Source: Sporomusa malonica
GTDB lineage: Bacteria; Bacillota; Negativicutes; Sporomusales; Sporomusaceae
Assembly (NCBI RefSeq): GCF_041428715.1
Contig: NZ_CP155572.1
Direction: 5' to 3' (one strand)
Length of the DNA stretch: 64,000 bases
Part shown: in pieces, positions 1-8,700 of the stretch
Layout of the letters: every line of letters starts with the position of its first letter
How positions within the stretch are numbered: position 1 is the first letter of the stretch
Program-made: the position numbers and the translations under genes
Notes under the pieces: model-generated
Database searches by the model: none
What the model saw: only the letters and a program-made list of their open reading frames with translations
What the model was told of the DNA's origin: nothing

Positions 1-87
1 TGCCGCTTTACGAGCGTCTGCGTAAATATTGGAAATGTTTTGTTGAAGAGCGCGGTACATCTGGAATTTAAATTTGTGTGTTGACAT
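1..87 (-). CDS. Partial CDS, N-terminal 29 residues, function unknown
   Basis: An ATG at 85-87 on the minus strand opens a frame that stays open for 29 codons to the window edge. A strong ribosome binding site (AAGGGAGG) lies just upstream. The visible peptide starts MSTHKFKFQMYRAL and is rich in Lys, Arg, Gln and Ala, so it is probably helical and cytoplasmic; there is no signal peptide. It sits about 60 bp downstream of the RidA-like gene with no terminator between them, so the two may be co-transcribed. I do not recognise the family from this fragment. Confidence 0.55.
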   Translation of the reverse strand, partial: MSTHKFKFQMYRALQQNISNIYADARKAA

Positions 88-149
88 TTGGTTGCCTCCC
101 TTTTAGTATGTGTGAATTAGTATTGAATGTGATTTGTTGACGGCAGTAG

Positions 150-608
150 CTACTTCACCTTAATAATCATTTCTACTTCTACGGCGGCGTTAAGCGGCAG
201 CTCAGCTACACCGACAGCAGAACGCGCGTGTTCGCCCGCTTTGCCAAAAATTGAGCCAACTAGTTCTGATGCGCCGTTAATTACCTTAGGCTGGTCATAG
301 AACTCTGGTGCACTGTTGACAAAGCCGACGATTTTTATCACTTTTTCAATATTGTCCAGCGAACCAATTTGCCCTTTGATGGCTGCCAAACAGTTGATAG
401 CACAGGTTTTGGCAGCTTCATACCCCTCTTCCACTGTTAATTCTTTACCAAGCTTGCCTTTGAATTTTAATTCGCCAGCAATAAACGGGATCTGCCCGGA
501 GGTGTACACATAGTTGCCATCTTTAACAGCAGCAACATAAGCTGCCACGGGTTTGGGAGCATCGGGCACGGTAATGTCCAGTTCTTTCAATTTTGCTTCG
601 TAGCTCAA
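150..608 (-). CDS. RidA-like (YjgF/YER057c/UK114) family protein
   Basis: A 152-residue member of the RidA/YjgF superfamily, in the longer subfamily that carries an N-terminal extension (about residues 1-25) before the chorismate-mutase-like fold. Visible family features are the SGQIP segment near residue 37, the central KTCAINCLAAIKGQIGSLD helix and the C-terminal RSAVGVAELPLNAAVEVE strand. Classical RidA proteins hydrolyse reactive enamine/imine intermediates released by PLP enzymes such as threonine dehydratase. The arginine in the RSAVG motif is present, but the exact substrate of this subfamily is not established. It lies downstream of an unknown gene and the threonine biosynthesis operon, which fits amino-acid metabolite repair. 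Confidence 0.85.
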   Translation of the reverse strand: MSYEAKLKELDITVPDAPKPVAAYVAAVKDGNYVYTSGQIPFIAGELKFKGKLGKELTVEEGYEAAKTCAINCLAAIKGQIGSLDNIEKVIKIVGFVNSAPEFYDQPKVINGASELVGSIFGKAGEHARSAVGVAELPLNAAVEVEMIIKVK

Positions 609-634
609 ACATATCCCTCCATTATTTTATGGTG

Positions 635-1057
635 CTAACCAATGGTGACCTCGTCCGCAACAGATAAACTAAACTCTTTTCCGGTAGTTTTGCTGCCTGT
701 CATGATAATGTTTAGGTGATTGGGCATATGCGTTTCATCATACCCTGCAATTTTACCGAGTATTTTTTTACCGATTTTGACTTCATCGCCAACGACTATG
801 ACCCCGCCCTGGTTGATTTCGAAAAAACCGACATAAGCAATATTATTGACTTTGCTTCCAGGCTGGGCTTCTTCATCGGTTATAATTAATTCATGAATCT
901 CCGTTTGCCGTAACGCACGCGAAGGAGGCTTAATGAGTTCCAGCCCACGGTTTTCGTATACTCCATCCAAAACAACTACTAGCCTGCCAATAACAGGTTG
1001 TTTGGCATAATAGGGGTTAAAGGAACCAAACATTTTGCGGGCATAAGGGTCGGACAC
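635..1057 (-). CDS. Uncharacterised 140-residue protein
   Basis: A 140-residue soluble protein that I cannot assign. It starts at a GTG (1055-1057) preceded by GAAGG; an upstream ATG in another frame closes after four codons. The first 20 residues are aromatic and basic. The middle is beta-rich (VIGRLVVVLDGVYENRG, NNIAYVGFFEINQGGVIVVGDEV) and the end contains GYDETHMPNHLNIIM with two closely spaced His residues that could bind a metal or ligand. No signal peptide or membrane segment is visible. It is 26 bp upstream of the RidA-like gene and probably forms a two-gene unit with it, separated from thrB by a terminator. Confidence 0.7.
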   Translation of the reverse strand: MSDPYARKMFGSFNPYYAKQPVIGRLVVVLDGVYENRGLELIKPPSRALRQTEIHELIITDEEAQPGSKVNNIAYVGFFEINQGGVIVVGDEVKIGKKILGKIAGYDETHMPNHLNIIMTGSKTTGKEFSLSVADEVTIG

Positions 1058-1132
1058 ACGTCTAACCTTCTTTCATAACGGAATTAATGCTGTGATTCTT
1101 TTATATTGTGCCGTGAAAAACAGCAAATATGC

Positions 1133-1181
1133 AAAAAAGAAAACCCTACTCGCTACAAGTGCGAACAGGGTTTTCTTTTTT
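1133..1181 (-). terminator. Intrinsic terminator after thrB
   Basis: The arms AAAACCCT and AGGGTTTT, extended inside by CGC/GCG, form a hairpin flanked by A-rich and T-rich tracts on both sides, so it could act in both directions. It follows the thrB stop codon (1209) on the minus strand. Confidence 0.85.
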
Positions 1182-1208
1182 ATGGAACTGTATAATTAGC
1201 ATATCTAG

Positions 1209-2114
1209 CTATACGATTATAGCACCTTGAGTGTCAATCTGTAAAAGTTGATATCTCGCATCCACCTTATGTATGTTAAATGCTTTGACCATTGCCTGCC
1301 CTATCTCATCAGAATTATCGGCGGTAAAGGCCAACAGACACGGTCCAGCGCCGCTCAGCGCTGCGCCCAATGCCCCAGCTTGACGGGCTGCCGCCAGAAC
1401 CTGCGCCATACCAGGAATAAGTTGCTCACGGTACGGCTGATGCAGCCTATCTTCCAGAGCATGAAGTAACAGCTTTAACTCGCCAGTGCACAGCGCCCCA
1501 ATTAAGAGCGCTGTACGACTGACATTAAATACTGCATCTGCAAAGGGTACTGAATCAGGAAGCACCTTACGAGCTGCTTTGGTGGACAGGTTAAATTCAG
1601 GAATTACAGCCACCATGGAAAAGTTTTTAGGTGGCAGGAAGCGTAGATATTTAGCAGTACCGCTGTCCATAATGCTTACAGTGATACCGCCAAAGATGGC
1701 TGGTGCAACATTGTCAGGATGGCCTTCAATGGCTGTCGCCATATCTAAAATTTCTTCTTTGGTAAGTCGATTGCCAGTAAGCTCATTGGCCGCCACTAGC
1801 CCGCCGACTATAGCAGCCGCGCTACTCCCTAGCCCCCGCGCCAGCGGAATATTGTTGACCATGTTAAGTTTAATGCCGTTAGCCGGATAACCAGTTTTGG
1901 TTAACACCATTTGAATTGCCTTAACCACAACATTAGATGCATCAGCCGGTATTGCCCCAGCGCCCTCACCGGCTACCTCCAGTGATATCCCGCCTTGATC
2001 ACTTAAAGTAAGTTCTAGGTCGTTATATATTGTACATGCTATACCGACCGCATCAAACCCCGGGCCGCAATTGGCGGTTGTTCCCGGCACGCGGATTTTT
2101 ACGGTGTTTGCCAT
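1209..2114 (-). CDS. thrB: Homoserine kinase
   Basis: Homoserine kinase (301 residues, the usual length) phosphorylates L-homoserine with ATP to O-phosphohomoserine in threonine synthesis. It is a GHMP-family kinase. The N-terminal motif I is followed by the ATP-binding loop PLARGLGSSAAA near residues 90-101, and the C-terminal GALGAALSGAGPCLLAF segment matches GHMP motif 3. The ATG start follows GGTGGAG. It is the last gene of an ACT protein-hom-thrB operon, 19 bp after hom, and is followed by a terminator. No thrC is present in this window. Confidence 0.96.
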   Translation of the reverse strand: MANTVKIRVPGTTANCGPGFDAVGIACTIYNDLELTLSDQGGISLEVAGEGAGAIPADASNVVVKAIQMVLTKTGYPANGIKLNMVNNIPLARGLGSSAAAIVGGLVAANELTGNRLTKEEILDMATAIEGHPDNVAPAIFGGITVSIMDSGTAKYLRFLPPKNFSMVAVIPEFNLSTKAARKVLPDSVPFADAVFNVSRTALLIGALCTGELKLLLHALEDRLHQPYREQLIPGMAQVLAAARQAGALGAALSGAGPCLLAFTADNSDEIGQAMVKAFNIHKVDARYQLLQIDTQGAIIV

Positions 2115-2133
2115 GGTATCTCCACCTTTTGAC

Positions 2134-3426
2134 CTATGAGATTTGTTCTGCTTCTACTCTAATTACATTTCCTACTTTACTTACTACCGACATGCCAAGC
2201 AAGGTGTTCATGGCCAGACGGATATTTTCATCAGATACCCGGTAGGTGATAAGGACAAGCTCGGTAGAACGTTCTACTTTACGTTTTTGAATAACGGAAT
2301 GCAGGCTGACTTGCTGAGCTCCAAATGCACCGGCAATGGCTGCCAATACGCCGGGCTTATCCTCGACAAGCAGTCTAATATAGTATGGTGACTCGGTCTT
2401 ACTGACAGGATAAATATGTTTATGATCAAAGCAGGTGCACAAAATTCGGCTACTGACATTGTGACGAATGTCGCGAGCTACATCAATAATATCAGCAGTA
2501 ACGGCGCTGGCTGTCGGCAATTCGCCAGCGCCGCGGCCGTAGAACATTGTCTCACCCACAGCATCACCTTTGACAAATATAGCATTAAACACATCGTTTA
2601 CTGAAGCTAACGGATGGCTGGTCGGCAGGAAAGCCGGATGCACCCGGACATTAATGCCGCAGTCGTCTTGCTTGGCAATAGCCAGCAGCTTAATGTTAAA
2701 GCCTAATTCCCGTGCGTATTCAATATCCTCGATGGCGATATTTGTTATACCCTCAACGTTGACATCATCTAGCGTAATTCTGGCGCCAAACGCAATTGAC
2801 GCCAGAATGGCAATCTTACGGGCTGCGTCAAAACCACCGACATCGGCTGTTGGATCAGACTCAGCATAACCTTTGGCCTGAGCTTCAGCTAATACGTCAG
2901 CATAGTCCATCTTTTCGTTGGTCATCTTAGTGAGCATATAGTTAGTGGTCCCGTTAACAATGCCCATAATTTCAGTAATCTGATTAGCTGCTAGACACTG
3001 TTTAAGTGGACGGATTATAGGGATACCCCCACCCACACTGGCTTCAAAAAGAAAATCAGTATGGTTTGCTTCGGCAGCTTCAAATAGCTCACGACCGTAT
3101 TTGGCTACAACATCTTTATTGGCAGTCACTACATGTTTACCAGCTTTCAGCGCAGCCAACATATAATCCTTCGAGGGCATTTCACCACCCATAACTTCGG
3201 CGACAATCTTTATGTCAGGATCATTCAGGATTTCATCAATATCTGTAACTATCTTGGCGTCGGTTGGAGCATTTCTAACTTTGCCAGGATTTCTAACAAG
3301 TATCTTTTTAATAACTACCGGAGCGCCCACTTTTTGTTCGATATTGTGGGCATTATTGGCTAATATTTTAACAACACCGGTACCCACAGTTCCCATTCCC
3401 AATAGGGCAATATTGATGGCACTCAT
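2134..3426 (-). CDS. hom: Homoserine dehydrogenase with C-terminal ACT domain
   Basis: NAD(P)-dependent reduction of aspartate semialdehyde to homoserine, the branch point to threonine and methionine. The 430-residue length is the standard monofunctional Gram-positive form. The Rossmann loop GMGTVGTGVV lies at residues 10-19, the catalytic region contains EIMGIVNGTTNYMLT and the DPTADVGG segment, and an ACT regulatory domain occupies about residues 350-425 (YYIRLLVEDKPGVLAAIAG). That ACT domain usually mediates feedback inhibition by threonine. A strong AGGAGGG site precedes the ATG. It sits between the small ACT protein and thrB, with 11 and 19 bp gaps, in one operon. Confidence 0.97.
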   Translation of the reverse strand: MSAINIALLGMGTVGTGVVKILANNAHNIEQKVGAPVVIKKILVRNPGKVRNAPTDAKIVTDIDEILNDPDIKIVAEVMGGEMPSKDYMLAALKAGKHVVTANKDVVAKYGRELFEAAEANHTDFLFEASVGGGIPIIRPLKQCLAANQITEIMGIVNGTTNYMLTKMTNEKMDYADVLAEAQAKGYAESDPTADVGGFDAARKIAILASIAFGARITLDDVNVEGITNIAIEDIEYARELGFNIKLLAIAKQDDCGINVRVHPAFLPTSHPLASVNDVFNAIFVKGDAVGETMFYGRGAGELPTASAVTADIIDVARDIRHNVSSRILCTCFDHKHIYPVSKTESPYYIRLLVEDKPGVLAAIAGAFGAQQVSLHSVIQKRKVERSTELVLITYRVSDENIRLAMNTLLGMSVVSKVGNVIRVEAEQIS

Positions 3427-3437
3427 AGTTTTCCCTC

Positions 3438-3887
3438 CTAAGCCTGACCCAGAACTTCCAACCTTTTTACTCCATCCACCATTCTTAGTTTGTCAAGCAT
3501 AGCTTCTAAATCGATTGCCAAATCGGCTGTTTCGATTGATATAGTGGCGTTGGCAACTCCCTGAAGCGGAATTCCTTGATTAATTGTCAGTACGCTACCA
3601 CGCTCATTGGCGATAGTATTTAATACACGGGACAGTACTCCTGATTTGTGTTCAAGCAGTAAAGCAAGTGTAACAATTTTTTCTTTACTGGCTTCATAAA
3701 ACGGAAAAACATAGTCCTTATATTTATAATAGGCGCTACGGCTTAATTCCATTTTTTCTACAGCTTCATTAATTGTTCTTGCTTCACCGCGTTTTAATAG
3801 TTCTTTTACTTTAATAGTTTTTTTAATAGCTTCAGGTAAAATTTCTTCCCTAACTAAATAAAAAACAGCTTTTTGGCCTGTAACCAT
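3438..3887 (-). CDS. ACT domain-containing protein, PheB/UPF0735 type
   Basis: The start was placed at the ATG at 3885-3887 because GAGGAGGGG lies six bases upstream; the frame itself stays open 18 codons further. The 149-residue product has an N-terminal helical segment with a helix-turn-helix-like stretch (ARTINEAVEKMELSRSAYYKYKD, about residues 38-60) and a C-terminal ACT domain (about 74-147; LALLLEHKSGVLSRVL). This is the family often annotated PheB/UPF0735, a probable amino-acid-sensing protein. As first gene of the hom-thrB operon behind a sigma-A-type promoter it may sense threonine or a related amino acid. That role is inference. Confidence 0.88.
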   Translation of the reverse strand: MVTGQKAVFYLVREEILPEAIKKTIKVKELLKRGEARTINEAVEKMELSRSAYYKYKDYVFPFYEASKEKIVTLALLLEHKSGVLSRVLNTIANERGSVLTINQGIPLQGVANATISIETADLAIDLEAMLDKLRMVDGVKRLEVLGQA

Positions 3888-3939
3888 GTTTCCCCTCCTC
3901 GGTACTGCTGTTGCGGATGGATATCTGTATATGGTAGAC

Positions 3940-3969
3940 ATTATAACATCACTTTGCCTGGAATTACAA
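3940..3969 (-). promoter_or_regulatory. Sigma-A-type promoter of the ACT-hom-thrB operon
   Basis: On the minus strand TTGTAA is separated by 18 bp from a perfect TATAAT (3940-3945), about 53 bp before the ACT-protein ATG. The short leader shows no T-box or attenuator. Confidence 0.6.
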
Positions 3970-3977
3970 GTAAAAAT

Positions 3978-4012
3978 ACAAAAAAATTAGTCAGTCCTTT
4001 ACAGACTGACCT
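3978..4012 (-). terminator. Intrinsic terminator after spoIVA
   Basis: A seven-base-pair stem, GTCAGTC/GACTGAC, with loop TGTAAAG, followed on the minus strand by TAATTTTTTTG. It lies 28 bp after the spoIVA stop codon. Confidence 0.88.
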
Positions 4013-4039
4013 CAAAACTACTACATAATGTTGTTTTTA

Positions 4040-5518
4040 TCAAAAAATGATACATATTAATCCGCCGCTACCATCGTTAACGATTTTTTGGAGTGTATCT
4101 TTCAGTTTCATTTGTGCATTTTCAGGCATACTTGTTAATTTATTCTGAATGCCTTCACGGACAAGTTCATTCAAAGATTTACCAAACAGGTTAGTTCGCC
4201 AGATTTTTTCTGGTTCGCCTTCAAATTCGCGCATGAGATATTGAATTAGTTCTTCGCTTTGCTTTTCAGTACCAATAATCGGCGAGATCTCAGCTTGAAC
4301 GTCAGTTCGGATAATATGTAAGGACGGCGCTGAAGCCTTGAGTTTTACACCAAAACGGTTGCCGGTACGGATAATTTCCGGCTCTTCTAGAATCATTTCG
4401 TCAAGCTGCGGCGGCACGATACCATAGCCGGTTTGTTCAACATCTTCAAGAGCGGCCGATATTTTGTCATATTGCCGTTTAGCCACAGACAAATCCTTCA
4501 TCAGCCGCAAAAGGTGATGTTCGCCGGCAATGGTAAATCCTGTTAGCTCTTCTAGGACACTATAGAACAGGTCTCCACGGGCTGTCATTTCGATAACAGC
4601 AATACCGCTGCCAAGGTCCATATCATGGAGAATAACGTCAGCGACAAAATCATAACCAGACAAATCATCAATGGCCCTGTCAATATCCCGCAAGCGGCGG
4701 ATGTATTGAACAACATCACTAACAGCGGCTTCGAATTTTTGGCGCAACCAGTGGTCTTTATCCAGCTCTTCTACCCACTTCGGCAGTGTAATATTGACTT
4801 CTTTTACAGGGAATTCGTACAGTACTTCCTGTAAAATACCATAGATATCGTCGTGGGACAGTTGGGCGCAGTCAACCGGAATAACCGGTACATCGTACGT
4901 GCCCTCTAGTTTGGCTACAAGTTCCCGCGTCTCTTTGGAATTTGGCTTACCAGTATTTAGAATGACCAGAAATGGCTTTTGCAACTCCTTGAGTTCATTG
5001 ATAACCCGTTCTTCAGCCGGTATGTATTTATCACGAGACAGGTCGGTCACTGAGCCATCAGTTGTGATAACCAAACCAATGGTTGAATGCTCGGCAATAA
5101 CTTTGCGTGTGCCCACTTCTGCTGCTTCCTGGAAAGGGATTTCATTTTCGAACCAGGGTGTGAGTACCATGCGGGGACCTTGTTCTTCTTCATATCCCAG
5201 TGCGCCTTCTACAGTGTAACCGACGCAGTCTACTACTCGCACTCTAACATTAACATTGTCTTTAACATTGATCTCCACGGCTTCATTGGGAATAAACTTA
5301 GGTTCAGTTGTCATGATAGTCTTACCGCCAGCGCTTTGTGGCAGCTCATCTTTAGCACGTTCTTTGTCATATGGATCGGCGATATTAGGCAGTACCATGG
5401 TCTCCATAAAGCGTTTGATAAACGTAGATTTACCAGTACGGACCGGCCCGACTACACCAATATAAATATCTCCACCAGTCCGCTCGGCGATATCTCTAAA
5501 CAGGTCGAATTTTTCCAT
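4040..5518 (-). CDS. spoIVA: Stage IV sporulation protein A, spore coat morphogenetic ATPase
   Basis: SpoIVA assembles on the outer forespore membrane as an ATP-driven polymer that anchors coat and cortex formation. The chosen ATG (5516-5518, preceded by GGGAGGGAG) gives 492 residues, the same length as the B. subtilis protein. A Walker A motif GPVRTGKST is near residues 24-32, followed by TRAFAC-like segments (VRVRVVDCVGYTVEGALGY). The C-terminal end shows the family pattern ending in a Gly-rich, hydrophobic tail. It has its own sigma-E-like promoter and its own terminator, so it appears monocistronic, next to gpsA as in Bacillus. Confidence 0.98.
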   Translation of the reverse strand: MEKFDLFRDIAERTGGDIYIGVVGPVRTGKSTFIKRFMETMVLPNIADPYDKERAKDELPQSAGGKTIMTTEPKFIPNEAVEINVKDNVNVRVRVVDCVGYTVEGALGYEEEQGPRMVLTPWFENEIPFQEAAEVGTRKVIAEHSTIGLVITTDGSVTDLSRDKYIPAEERVINELKELQKPFLVILNTGKPNSKETRELVAKLEGTYDVPVIPVDCAQLSHDDIYGILQEVLYEFPVKEVNITLPKWVEELDKDHWLRQKFEAAVSDVVQYIRRLRDIDRAIDDLSGYDFVADVILHDMDLGSGIAVIEMTARGDLFYSVLEELTGFTIAGEHHLLRLMKDLSVAKRQYDKISAALEDVEQTGYGIVPPQLDEMILEEPEIIRTGNRFGVKLKASAPSLHIIRTDVQAEISPIIGTEKQSEELIQYLMREFEGEPEKIWRTNLFGKSLNELVREGIQNKLTSMPENAQMKLKDTLQKIVNDGSGGLICIIF

Positions 5519-5558
5519 CTGGCGTCTCCCTCCCTGATTACGATAATTGTCATTAATA

Positions 5559-5586
5559 AATATATGACAGGCCACTCCAAATATTA
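5559..5586 (-). promoter_or_regulatory. Putative sigma-E promoter of spoIVA
   Basis: On the minus strand TAATATT (fits KMATATT) is followed after 13 bp by CATATATT (one mismatch to CATACANT). It lies about 40 bp before the spoIVA ATG. Mother-cell sigma-E control is known for spoIVA in Bacillus; the match here is by eye and the spacing is at the short end. Confidence 0.55.
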
Positions 5587-5589
5587 CAA

Positions 5590-5643
5590 TAAAAAAAGCA
5601 TGGTAACTAAAAAGTAAGTATATCTTACTTTATTAGTCACCAT
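5590..5643 (-). terminator. Intrinsic terminator after gpsA
   Basis: A long AT-rich hairpin of about 19 bp with one mismatch and one bulge (arm sequence ATGGTGACTAATAAAGTAAG against its near-perfect complement) is followed on the minus strand by seven T residues. Confidence 0.85.
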
Positions 5644-5664
5644 ACCATTTTATGCCAAGTTTAT

Positions 5665-6693
5665 TTAATTCCAGTGCAAATTGTTAAGGGCAACTTCCTC
5701 AACCTCATGGGTGCGGCTTCGGGTCATCAATTCAAGGACGGCGTCTTTAGGAGACTTATTTTGATGTAATACTTGGTAGATTTCGCTAGTTATCGGCATA
5801 TCAACATCATAGTTGGCAGCCAACTGATAGGCCGCTTTGGTAGCCCGGATGCCTTCCACTACCATGGATGTCTCAACCTGGATTTCATCTACTGTTTTAC
5901 CTGCCGCCAGCATAATCCCAGCCCGTCGGTTGCGGCTGTGTACACTGGTGCATGTGGCAATTAAGTCGCCAATACCCGCTAACCCTGCAAAAGTTAGCGG
6001 GTTGGCGCCCATCGCTATTCCCAGACGAGCAATTTCAGCCAGTCCGCGTGTCATAAGTGCTGACTTGGCATTGTCACCGAAACCTAACCCATCGGCAATA
6101 CCAGCGCCAAGCGCAATAATATTTTTCAGCGCACCTGCCAGTTCTACGCCGTTAATATCAGGATTGGTGTAGACACGGAAATACGGCAGCATAAACGTAT
6201 CCTGAACATATTCGGCTACTTTGCGCGACGTTGCTGCAGCTACAGTGGCTGTCGGATGGCCTAATGCCACTTCTTCGGCATGATTGGGACCAGAAAGTAC
6301 GGCTATTTGACCGGCGATTACCGGCAATTCCTCAGCAATAACCACGGACATGCGTTTAACACTGGCTAATTCCAAGCCTTTGGCAGCGCTCACAATGACA
6401 CTATTAGCCCTGATATATGGCGCTAGCTCTGCCGCTGTTTGCCGTATTGCATGAGATGGGGTTGCCAGCACAATTAACGGTGCACCATTGGCGGCCTCGC
6501 CGAGCTTGTGAGTAACGGTAACAGACTGCGGCAATTTACAACCAGGCAAGTAGTTTACGTTTTCGCGGGTTGTCTTGATTTGTTCGGACAGGCCTGGCGA
6601 TCTCACCCATAATGCAACTGAAGGGTGTTTCTGGCCTAAAACGGCGGCCAGGGCGGTACCCCAACTGCCAGCGCCAATGACTGCTATCTGCAT
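5665..6693 (-). CDS. gpsA: Glycerol-3-phosphate dehydrogenase [NAD(P)+]
   Basis: Reduces dihydroxyacetone phosphate to sn-glycerol 3-phosphate, the backbone for phospholipids. The protein has 342 residues. The N-terminal Rossmann motif is GAGSWGTALA (residues 7-16). LSGPNHAEEV and ELAGALKNIIALGAGIADGLGFG (with the catalytic lysine) and the RNRRAG segment are typical. It directly follows plsY (10 bp gap), so the two steps producing and acylating glycerol 3-phosphate are encoded together. A hairpin terminator follows the stop codon. Confidence 0.97.
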   Translation of the reverse strand: MQIAVIGAGSWGTALAAVLGQKHPSVALWVRSPGLSEQIKTTRENVNYLPGCKLPQSVTVTHKLGEAANGAPLIVLATPSHAIRQTAAELAPYIRANSVIVSAAKGLELASVKRMSVVIAEELPVIAGQIAVLSGPNHAEEVALGHPTATVAAATSRKVAEYVQDTFMLPYFRVYTNPDINGVELAGALKNIIALGAGIADGLGFGDNAKSALMTRGLAEIARLGIAMGANPLTFAGLAGIGDLIATCTSVHSRNRRAGIMLAAGKTVDEIQVETSMVVEGIRATKAAYQLAANYDVDMPITSEIYQVLHQNKSPKDAVLELMTRSRTHEVEEVALNNLHWN

Positions 6694-6703
6694 TTAGTAA
6701 CTG

Positions 6704-7324
6704 TCACTTCTCTTTCTCGGGGCCGGATTCAGGTGTGCCTCCGGCCTTGATTTTTGGCTCATCCCCTTTTAAAAGGCGCTCAATGTTCGGACGGTGCCTC
6801 ACGATAACAAACAAGGCAGCCAATATACCAAAATAAAAAAATTCCTGCCTGGCGTGGAGTAGCCACATACTGATTGGAACCAAGGCGGCTGCCACGATTG
6901 AGGCCAGTGAAACATAGCGCGTAAAATACACAATAATTGCCCATACACCGAAAACAATGAGTGTCACTTTAGGGGCAATCATTGCAATAACGCCCAGGCC
7001 GGTCGCCACACCCCTCCCACCTTTGAACTTCAAGAATGCTGACCAGTTATGGCCGGCGATAGCCCCAATTCCTCCGGCTAATTCGGCCAACGCTGTTCCG
7101 GCAATATATTGGCCTAAGAGCACCCCGGCTACGCCCTTAAGGGCATCTGTTAAAAATACCCAGAAGGCTGGCCGGGGGCCTAGTGTCCTGTAGGCGTTGG
7201 TTGCCCCAATATTTTTACTGCCAAATTGCCTTAAATCAACCTTATAGAAGTACTGTCCGATGATCAGGCCATTAGGAATTGAACCAATTAGGTAGCTGGT
7301 GATAATAACCAGCACATACTCCAT
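6704..7324 (-). CDS. plsY: Acyl-phosphate:glycerol-3-phosphate acyltransferase
   Basis: PlsY transfers an acyl chain from acyl phosphate to glycerol 3-phosphate in the membrane. The 206-residue protein shows about five hydrophobic segments. The three conserved loops are visible: GSIPNGLIIG near residues 15-24, GSKNIGATNAYRTLG near 36-50 and GHNWSAFLKFKGGRGVATGLG near 91-111. The C-terminus is a charged cytoplasmic tail. A very strong GGGGGAGTGGGAG site precedes the ATG. It lies between der and gpsA, an arrangement common in Firmicutes. Confidence 0.97.
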   Translation of the reverse strand: MEYVLVIITSYLIGSIPNGLIIGQYFYKVDLRQFGSKNIGATNAYRTLGPRPAFWVFLTDALKGVAGVLLGQYIAGTALAELAGGIGAIAGHNWSAFLKFKGGRGVATGLGVIAMIAPKVTLIVFGVWAIIVYFTRYVSLASIVAAALVPISMWLLHARQEFFYFGILAALFVIVRHRPNIERLLKGDEPKIKAGGTPESGPEKEK

Positions 7325-7353
7325 TCTCCCACTCCCCCACTCACTGAATCAGT

Positions 7354-8679
7354 TTACTCATCTTTTTCTTTACGTCCGCGAACAACCAGTTTGAGTGGAG
7401 TCCCTTCGAAGCCAAAGGATTCTCTTAATCTGTTTTCTAAAAATCTCAAGTAAGAGAAATGCATGATCTCAGGGTCATTAACAAAGAAAATAAAGGTAGG
7501 CGGCTTGACATCAGGCTGGGTAGTAAAATAGATTTTGAGCCTTCGACCACGGTCTGAAGGTGGCGGATTGATGGCTGTAGCGTCTTCAATAACTTGGTTT
7601 AGTACACTTGTTGCTACTCTCATAGCGTGTTGGTCTGCCACATATTTGACAAGCTCGGTTACCCGGTGAATGCGCTGTTTGGTGAGCGCTGAAGTAAACA
7701 AAACCGGCGCATACTGCATAAAGCCTAATTCTTCGCGAATGGTTTCGGTAAATTTGAGCGAGGTTTTACCGTCTTTATCAATCAGATCCCATTTGTTAAC
7801 GACAATAACGCTGCCTTTACCAGCCTCGTGTGCATAGCCGGCAATTTTTTTATCTTGTTCTGTCACGCCTTCTTCGGCGTTAATAACCATAAGAACAACA
7901 TCCGAGCGGTCAACAGCCCGAAGTGAGCGGATAACACTGTATCGCTCAACCGGCATGTCAACTTTGGCTTTGCGCCGCATCCCGGCTGTATCAATCATGA
8001 CGTAAGTTTGCCCGTCTTTAGTAAAATGGGTATCGATGGCATCGCGGGTTGTACCGGGTATGTCGCTGACAATGACCCGTTCCTCGCCAATAATAGAATT
8101 TACCAGCGAAGACTTGCCGACATTAGGACGGCCAATCACGGCCACCTTAATCTGATCGTTGGCCTCAGGTTCAACCTGTTCTTCAGGCAGGCTTTCGATT
8201 AGCAGGTCAAGCATATCACCGAGATTCAGCGCATTGGTAGCAGAAATGGCAATCGGGTCGCCTAGACCTAGATTATAAAACTCGTAGATATCGGCTTCGT
8301 TTTTCATGTTGTCAACTTTGTTTACTACCAGCAGCACAGGCTTTCTGGTATTGCGCAAAATAGTAGCCACTTCGTCGTCCCCTGCGGTCAGTCCAGCTTT
8401 ACCATCAACAACAAACATGATGGCATCAGCCTCGTCAATAGCCAACTTTGCCTGATTACGCATGGCTGTGTAGATTTTATCATTGCTTTCAAACTCAATA
8501 CCACCGGTATCAATCATAGTAAAATTACGACCCAGCCATTCAGCATCCATATAGATGCGGTCACGGGTAACGCCTGGCATATCTTCAACAATCGATAAAC
8601 GGTTTCTGCCTATATAATTGAATATGGTCGATTTGCCGACATTAGGACGGCCAACAATTGCAACAATTGGTTTACTCAT
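7354..8679 (-). CDS. der: Ribosome biogenesis GTPase Der (EngA)
   Basis: Der is an essential tandem-domain GTPase acting in 50S subunit maturation. The 441-residue protein has two complete G domains with Walker A motifs GRPNVGKST (about 10-18) and GRPNVGKSS (about 184-192), their NKVD and NKWD specificity motifs and DTGG/DTAG switch motifs, and a C-terminal KH-like domain ending in a basic tail. The start follows AAGGTGG. It precedes plsY and gpsA; in Bacillus der is also adjacent to gpsA and spoIVA. Confidence 0.98.
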   Translation of the reverse strand: MSKPIVAIVGRPNVGKSTIFNYIGRNRLSIVEDMPGVTRDRIYMDAEWLGRNFTMIDTGGIEFESNDKIYTAMRNQAKLAIDEADAIMFVVDGKAGLTAGDDEVATILRNTRKPVLLVVNKVDNMKNEADIYEFYNLGLGDPIAISATNALNLGDMLDLLIESLPEEQVEPEANDQIKVAVIGRPNVGKSSLVNSIIGEERVIVSDIPGTTRDAIDTHFTKDGQTYVMIDTAGMRRKAKVDMPVERYSVIRSLRAVDRSDVVLMVINAEEGVTEQDKKIAGYAHEAGKGSVIVVNKWDLIDKDGKTSLKFTETIREELGFMQYAPVLFTSALTKQRIHRVTELVKYVADQHAMRVATSVLNQVIEDATAINPPPSDRGRRLKIYFTTQPDVKPPTFIFFVNDPEIMHFSYLRFLENRLRESFGFEGTPLKLVVRGRKEKDE

Positions 8680-8700
8680 CGAATACCACCTTGTATCTTT

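Noticed and set aside
5087..5617. 176-codon plus-strand frame opposite spoIVA
   Set aside because: It is antisense to the well-supported spoIVA and shows no protein features; treated as a shadow frame.
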